A stretch of DNA of 6,082 nt from an uncultured Lysobacterales bacterium (GTDB lineage: Bacteria; Pseudomonadota; Gammaproteobacteria; Xanthomonadales; SZUA-36). The stretch lies in contig CALJWY010000268.1 in the NCBI GenBank assembly GCA_937974465.1, positions 1 through 6,082 on the forward strand, written 5' to 3'. Of this stretch, positions 5,227 to 6,082 are shown piece by piece. Below the pieces are notes generated by a model that searched no databases, was not told the origin of the DNA, and saw nothing but the letters and a program-made list of their open reading frames with translations. Positions within the stretch are counted from its first letter, which is position 1. Every line of letters starts with the position of its first letter. The position numbers and the translations under genes were made by a program.

Positions 5227-5559
5227 ATGACGTCTTTAAAAATCGCTCTCAACTCCATTAAAGTTGCAGCTTTCATTTCACTGCTTACTTTTGGATTCGG
5301 AGCACCGGTACTCGCAGAAGACCTGACTGATTCTGCAACCTGCTTCGACTGTCACGATGATACCGATCGGGATCCACCAAGCGATCCGAACCGCCCACAG
5401 GTACACAAACCTGAAGGTGGTTTTTTTGTCGAATCCCATGCTGATTTTGACTGCATCGATTGCCATACCTATATCACCGATCTCGAGCACGACGAAACCG
5501 CTCCTGATATGGAAGTCGATTGCCTGGAATGCCACGACGAGGTTCCAACAAAAGAGTAA
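5227..5559 (+). CDS. Small periplasmic triheme c-type cytochrome
   Basis: This 110-residue protein has a signal peptide (hydrophobic core about 12-27, likely cut after VLA at 30). A mature part of about 80 acidic residues carries CFDCH at 39, CIDCH at 76 and CLECH at 99. Additional histidines (H60, H71, H88) could be distal ligands for bis-His hemes. The spacing between heme sites (37 and 23 residues) nearly equals that of the first three hemes of the nonaheme protein (38 and 22), with a matching (V/E)SH or SVH stretch before the second heme. The two are probably related modules. I chose the ATG at 5227 because AGAGG lies 9 bases upstream and gives a normal signal peptide, unlike the ATG at 5188. 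It is probably a soluble electron shuttle working with the large cytochrome. Its partner is inferred, not shown. Confidence 0.85.
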   Translation: MTSLKIALNSIKVAAFISLLTFGFGAPVLAEDLTDSATCFDCHDDTDRDPPSDPNRPQVHKPEGGFFVESHADFDCIDCHTYITDLEHDETAPDMEVDCLECHDEVPTKE

Positions 5560-5577
5560 AAAGAGCCATGCTCTGCT

Positions 5578-5607
5578 AAAAAGCCCCGTATTTCGGGGCT
5601 TTTTTTT
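5578..5607 (+). terminator. Intrinsic terminator after the triheme cytochrome gene
   Basis: AGCCCCG (5582-5588), a TATTT loop and CGGGGCT (5594-5600) form a GC-rich stem followed by eight T's (5600-5607). A run of A's before the stem extends it and could allow termination from the other strand as well. It begins 18 bases after the stop codon and closes the cytochrome cluster. Confidence 0.92.
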
Positions 5608-5838
5608 GGCGCAAAACAAGCCAAAGAAAGCATGTGGGTGTTCTCCCTACCCGGCAGGCCAGATGCGCATGACTGCAGAGAGACAGGGGCAGTTGCGGGT
5701 TAGCAACACTAGCTTAGGCCCATGGCCTTACGACTATTTTTCTGCACTACACGGAAGGGTTGATCAGCCTTCAAAACACCTTTACTCTCCAAAGGTCCAA
5801 CAGGTAATTTACCAAATCAGACAATTTGAAAAAATGAA
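5608..5838. other. Intergenic stretch with no recognisable gene
   Basis: No coding region, tRNA or clear promoter is seen. Only short dyads occur, such as TTTGGC-N9-GCCAAA (5605-5625), AGGCC-CAT-GGCCT near 5715 and GAAGG...CCTTC near 5753. An open frame crossing this stretch starts inside the triheme gene in another frame and has no gene-like features. Confidence 0.5.
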
Positions 5839-5852
5839 TTGATTTAGGTCAA
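5839..5852 (+). promoter_or_regulatory. FNR/DNR-type operator, distal
   Basis: TTGATTTAGGTCAA matches TTGAT-N4-ATCAA at 9 of 10 fixed positions and is the best such site in the window. The TTGAT....GTCAA form is common for DNR/NNR/ANR-type regulators. No -10 lies at the class II distance, so it probably acts together with the site 70 bases downstream or at long range on the gene at 5999. Confidence 0.7.
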
Positions 5853-5908
5853 CATTTTTTAACTAAGGCCAGCAAACCGCTTCAAACTGACCTCAATCAC
5901 GCACAAAT

Positions 5909-5922
5909 ATGATCTATATCAT
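5909..5922 (+). promoter_or_regulatory. FNR/DNR-type operator, promoter-proximal
   Basis: ATGATCTATATCAT matches the FNR pattern at 8 of 10 fixed positions with symmetrical half-sites ATGAT and ATCAT. Its centre is 42-46 bases upstream of a start predicted from the AT-rich -10 region GAGAATATAAA (5945-5955), consistent with a class II promoter for the gene at 5999. Confidence 0.65.
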
Positions 5923-5944
5923 GTCTCAAATATGGGCGAACTAA

Positions 5945-5955
5945 GAGAATATAAA
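5945..5955 (+). promoter_or_regulatory. -10 region for the gene at 5999
   Basis: GAGAATATAAA contains GAGAAT (4 of 6) at the ideal distance from the proximal FNR-like box and TATAAA (5 of 6) five bases further. The predicted start is about 5957-5962, next to a small inverted repeat AGGCA-TTT-TGCCT (5958-5970). Confidence 0.4.
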
Positions 5956-5998
5956 ACAGGCATTTTGCCTACTTTAATTTATAAAGGGAGTACATGTA

Positions 5999-6082
5999 GT
6001 GAGTACCAAGAGAAGATCTAACAATAATTGGGCTGCCAAACGAGCCAGCCTGATTCTTGCTTTGTTAGTCATGCTCGTACCT
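5999..6082 (+). CDS. N-terminal fragment of an exported or membrane protein, GTG start
   Basis: From the GTG at 5999, 28 codons are open to the window edge. The start has a good ribosome site, AAAGGGAG (5983-5990), 8 bases upstream. The protein begins MSTKRRSNNNWAAKRAS, a strongly basic start, and enters a hydrophobic stretch (SLILALLVMLVP) typical of a signal peptide or first membrane helix. An ATG at 5994, only 3 bases from the ribosome site, is followed at once by TAG and cannot encode the protein. Two FNR/DNR-type boxes upstream suggest induction at low oxygen or by nitrogen oxides, so a respiratory or cytochrome-related product is plausible. The family cannot be told from this fragment. 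Confidence 0.7.
   Translation, partial: MSTKRRSNNNWAAKRASLILALLVMLVP

Noticed and set aside
5357..5842. 161-codon open frame overlapping the triheme gene
   Set aside because: It overlaps a clear cytochrome gene in another frame, crosses its terminator, and shows no domain or good ribosome site.
1..6082. CRISPR array, tRNA, rRNA or insertion sequence
   Set aside because: No regularly spaced repeats, cloverleaf-like sequence, transposase or flanking terminal repeats were seen by eye.

Overview
The window looks like chromosomal DNA of a proteobacterium, most probably a gammaproteobacterium that respires anaerobically or microaerobically. The evidence is c4-type diheme-style cytochrome domains, FNR/DNR-type operators, a textbook sigma-54 promoter, and coding DNA of moderate GC beside an AT-rich control region. 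The species cannot be named from the sequence.

Layout. On the minus strand (1-1260) there is a small signalling operon. A sigma-54 promoter (1297-1312) drives a stand-alone receiver protein (805-1260), then a second receiver with a hydrophobic C-terminal tail (185-784), then the first 31 codons of a protein with an N-terminal membrane segment (1-93, cut by the window edge). From 1261 to 1693 lies an AT-rich divergent control region with several palindromes, a 13-bp direct repeat and an FNR/DNR-like box placed correctly for a class II promoter.

On the plus strand (1694-5559) are three c-type cytochrome genes carrying 16 CxxCH motifs in total. The first encodes a 663-residue protein with nine CxxCH motifs fused to a multi-pass cytochrome b-like membrane domain, the same general architecture as Geobacter CbcL. 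The second encodes a lipoprotein with four tandem cytochrome c4-like domains. The third encodes a 110-residue periplasmic triheme cytochrome that resembles the first three-heme module of the large protein. A strong intrinsic terminator follows (5578-5607). After about 390 bp of mostly featureless DNA with two more FNR/DNR-like boxes, a new gene begins at 5999 (GTG) with an N-terminal signal or anchor segment and runs out of the window.

How it may work together (inference): the fusion protein would oxidise the quinone pool, or exchange electrons with it, and pass electrons through its nine c hemes to periplasmic carriers. The triheme protein could be a soluble shuttle, and the four-domain lipoprotein a carrier tethered to a membrane, probably the outer one. 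Oxygen- or NO-responsive FNR/DNR-type control and the divergent two-component genes suggest the pathway is switched on when an alternative electron acceptor is needed. The acceptor cannot be read from this window.
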